Shown here: one piece after another, positions 32,723 through 34,171 of the stretch
Position numbering within the stretch: the stretch's first letter is position 1
How the letters are laid out: every line of letters starts with the position of its first letter
Source of the DNA: Deltaproteobacteria bacterium
Lineage (GTDB): Bacteria; Desulfobacterota; Syntrophia; Syntrophales; UBA8958
Direction of reading: 5' to 3'
Assembly: GCA_029561465.1 (NCBI GenBank)
Contig: JAKQIZ010000050.1
Location: forward strand, 1-34,171
DNA length: 34,171 nucleotides
Notes under the pieces: model-generated
Told to the model about the DNA's origin: nothing
Databases searched by the model: none
The model's input: only the letters and a program-made list of their open reading frames with translations
Translations under genes and position numbers: made by a program

Positions 32723-34171
32723 CTACACGTAATTTCGGTGCTGGATCGCTTCGATATAACCCGCGGCGCCGGGGGAGATCTGAGCGGCATTGGCTTCGTC
32801 GGTATCCAGATGCATGTCCAGGCGATAACTGGGATTCACACGGATTAGGACGTCGCCGAATATCAGCTCCCGCACCCCCTTGACCTTCACCATGACCACG
32901 TCCTTGTCCCGGAGTCCCAGGCTCAAAGCCTCTTCCGGAGAGATGTGGATGTGACGTTTGGCGCAGATGACCCCCTTGTCCAGGGTCACCGTTCCCACTT
33001 CTCCCTCCATGATGACGCCGGGCGTCCCTTCGATATCACCGGAATCCCGGATGGGGGCATCGATGCCCAGGCGAAACTGTTCGGTGCGGGCGATTTCCAC
33101 CTGTGACTCTTTTCTCAGGGGGCCCAGGATTCGCACCTTTTCGATCCGGCCTTTGGGCCCAACGAGATTTACCGTTTCCACGGCGGCGAACTGGCCGGGC
33201 TGACTCAGTTCCGAACGCGGCGTCAGGGAACGTCCGGGGCCGAAGAGGGCCGTGAAATCATCCAAAGACAAATGGACGTGATGCGCCGAAATGCTGAGGG
33301 GAATCGCTTTGGACTGAAGCCTTTCCAACTCGCTCACAGCGAGGGATCTCCCCAGGGCATGCACGGTTTCCCGGGCGATCATCCGCTCCTCATCGGCAGG
33401 CACGACCAAAACGCGGATCTTGGCGGAAGGATCGGAGATATCGACGATCTGCCCCCGCATGGCCACGGTTTTACGATTGATGTCATCCGTGACGGCAATC
33501 CCGAAGACCTCCATTCCCTGGCAGATGCGGGCACGGATTTCCGGGGAGTTTTCCCCGATACCGCCGGTAAAGATGAGGACGTCCAAGCCTCCCAGGGCGG
33601 CGACATAGGCGCCGATGTATTTTTTGATCCGATAGCAGAAGACACTGAGGGCCATTTTGCAGCGCATATCTCCGCCTTCCGCCGCTGCCAGTACTTCCCG
33701 CATATCGTTGCTCTTACCGCTGAGGCCCTTGAGACCGCTTTCCTTGTTCAGTATCCGGTCGAGATCGTCGTAAGTCATACCGGCATGGCGCATTAGATGG
33801 AGCAGCGCTCCGGGGTCCACGTCCCCGCCCCGGGTGCCCATTACCATTCCCTCCAGAGGCGTCATGCCCATGCTCGTATCGATGCTGCGCCCGTGATCCA
33901 CGGCGCATACGGAGGCTCCACTGCCCAAATGACAGGAGATAATCTTGAGATCGCCGATGGGAATTTTCAATGACGTGGCCGCGCTGAGAGATACGAAACG
34001 GTGATTAGTGCCATGAAAACCGAACCGCCGGATCTGCTCTTCGTCACATAGCTCCATGGGCAGGGCGTAACGGTAGGCGGCCTCCGGCATGTTGAGATGA
34101 AAGGACGTATCGAACACCGCGACCTGGGGCACCCCGGGGAGAAGTGTTTTCAGCGTCTCGATCCCCTCGAG
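32723..34171 (-). CDS. Acetate kinase-PduL fusion (N-terminus beyond the window)
   Basis: The minus-strand frame runs off the right edge (LEGIETLKTLLPGVPQVAVFDTSFH continues upstream of the first visible Met), so the 5' part is missing. The visible kinase part has PQVAVFDTSFH, FGFHGTNHR, SCHLGSGASVCAV, MGMTPLEG and FTGGIGENSPEIR, all acetate kinase signatures, and ends near 33330. After a short linker a PduL-type phosphotransacylase follows (about 33310-32726) with zinc-binding histidines in ISAHHVHLS, AKRHIHIS and LDMHLDTDEAN. One polypeptide would thus convert acyl-CoA to acyl-phosphate and then make ATP. Both halves look complete in motifs, so the join is not a frameshift artefact. It converges with typA, 18 bp away. 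Confidence 0.9.
   Translation of the reverse strand, partial: LEGIETLKTLLPGVPQVAVFDTSFHLNMPEAAYRYALPMELCDEEQIRRFGFHGTNHRFVSLSAATSLKIPIGDLKIISCHLGSGASVCAVDHGRSIDTSMGMTPLEGMVMGTRGGDVDPGALLHLMRHAGMTYDDLDRILNKESGLKGLSGKSNDMREVLAAAEGGDMRCKMALSVFCYRIKKYIGAYVAALGGLDVLIFTGGIGENSPEIRARICQGMEVFGIAVTDDINRKTVAMRGQIVDISDPSAKIRVLVVPADEERMIARETVHALGRSLAVSELERLQSKAIPLSISAHHVHLSLDDFTALFGPGRSLTPRSELSQPGQFAAVETVNLVGPKGRIEKVRILGPLRKESQVEIARTEQFRLGIDAPIRDSGDIEGTPGVIMEGEVGTVTLDKGVICAKRHIHISPEEALSLGLRDKDVVMVKVKGVRELIFGDVLIRVNPSYRLDMHLDTDEANAAQISPGAAGYIEAIQHRNYV

Overview
The window looks like the chromosome of a strictly anaerobic deltaproteobacterium (Desulfobacterota), most likely a syntroph of the Syntrophus/Smithella type. 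The clues are a Re-citrate-synthase-like enzyme, a 2-hydroxyacyl-CoA dehydratase/benzoyl-CoA reductase-type subunit pair behind an acyl-CoA ligase, an acetate kinase fused to a PduL-type phosphotransacylase, bactofilin next to an M23 peptidase, and a probably non-discriminating AspRS. Taxonomy is inferred from gene content only. No rRNA, tRNA or CRISPR array was seen.

Region 1 (1-5200) is a decaying accessory segment. It holds a palindromic operator at the left edge, a 48-residue ORF, a Fic gene that has lost its catalytic core, a DUF6933-type gene, a CcbP-like gene interrupted by an in-frame TGA, the 3' end of a type I restriction gene (hsdR), four copies of a 23-bp tandem repeat that look like an IS21-type end, an IS701-like transposase fragment, and an intact orphan ParB-like gene with a strong promoter. 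About 550 bp without a recognisable gene follow.

Region 2 (5200-9450) holds envelope and stress genes: a Blc-type lipocalin lipoprotein, a YbaL/KefB-type antiporter, a tandem universal stress protein, and a small conserved protein of unknown function. A 487-bp gene-free stretch closes it.

Region 3 (9450-15110) starts with a tight M23 peptidase-bactofilin-metallophosphoesterase operon. A metallo-beta-lactamase-fold hydrolase, probably read from a leaderless message, runs convergent to it. Adenylate kinase then overlaps a UvrD/PcrA-like helicase by 4 bp.

Region 4 (15110-26380) is all on the minus strand. In transcription order it reads comEC, a three-gene operon (MinD/FlhG-like ATPase, J-domain plus RodZ-type HTH protein, J-like plus membrane plus SPOR protein), hisS-aspS, a LysM lipoprotein, and a DRE-TIM acyltransferase that carries an unexpected C-terminal Cache-like domain.

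Region 5 (26380-34171) is carbon metabolism: an acyl-CoA ligase, two FeS dehydratase/reductase subunits and TypA on the plus strand, meeting a convergent AckA-PduL fusion cut by the right edge. These enzymes plausibly serve acyl-CoA activation, reductive or dehydrating CoA-ester chemistry, and ATP formation from acyl-CoA. The most unusual items are the synthase-Cache fusion, the AckA-PduL fusion and the ATPase/J-HTH/J-SPOR operon.
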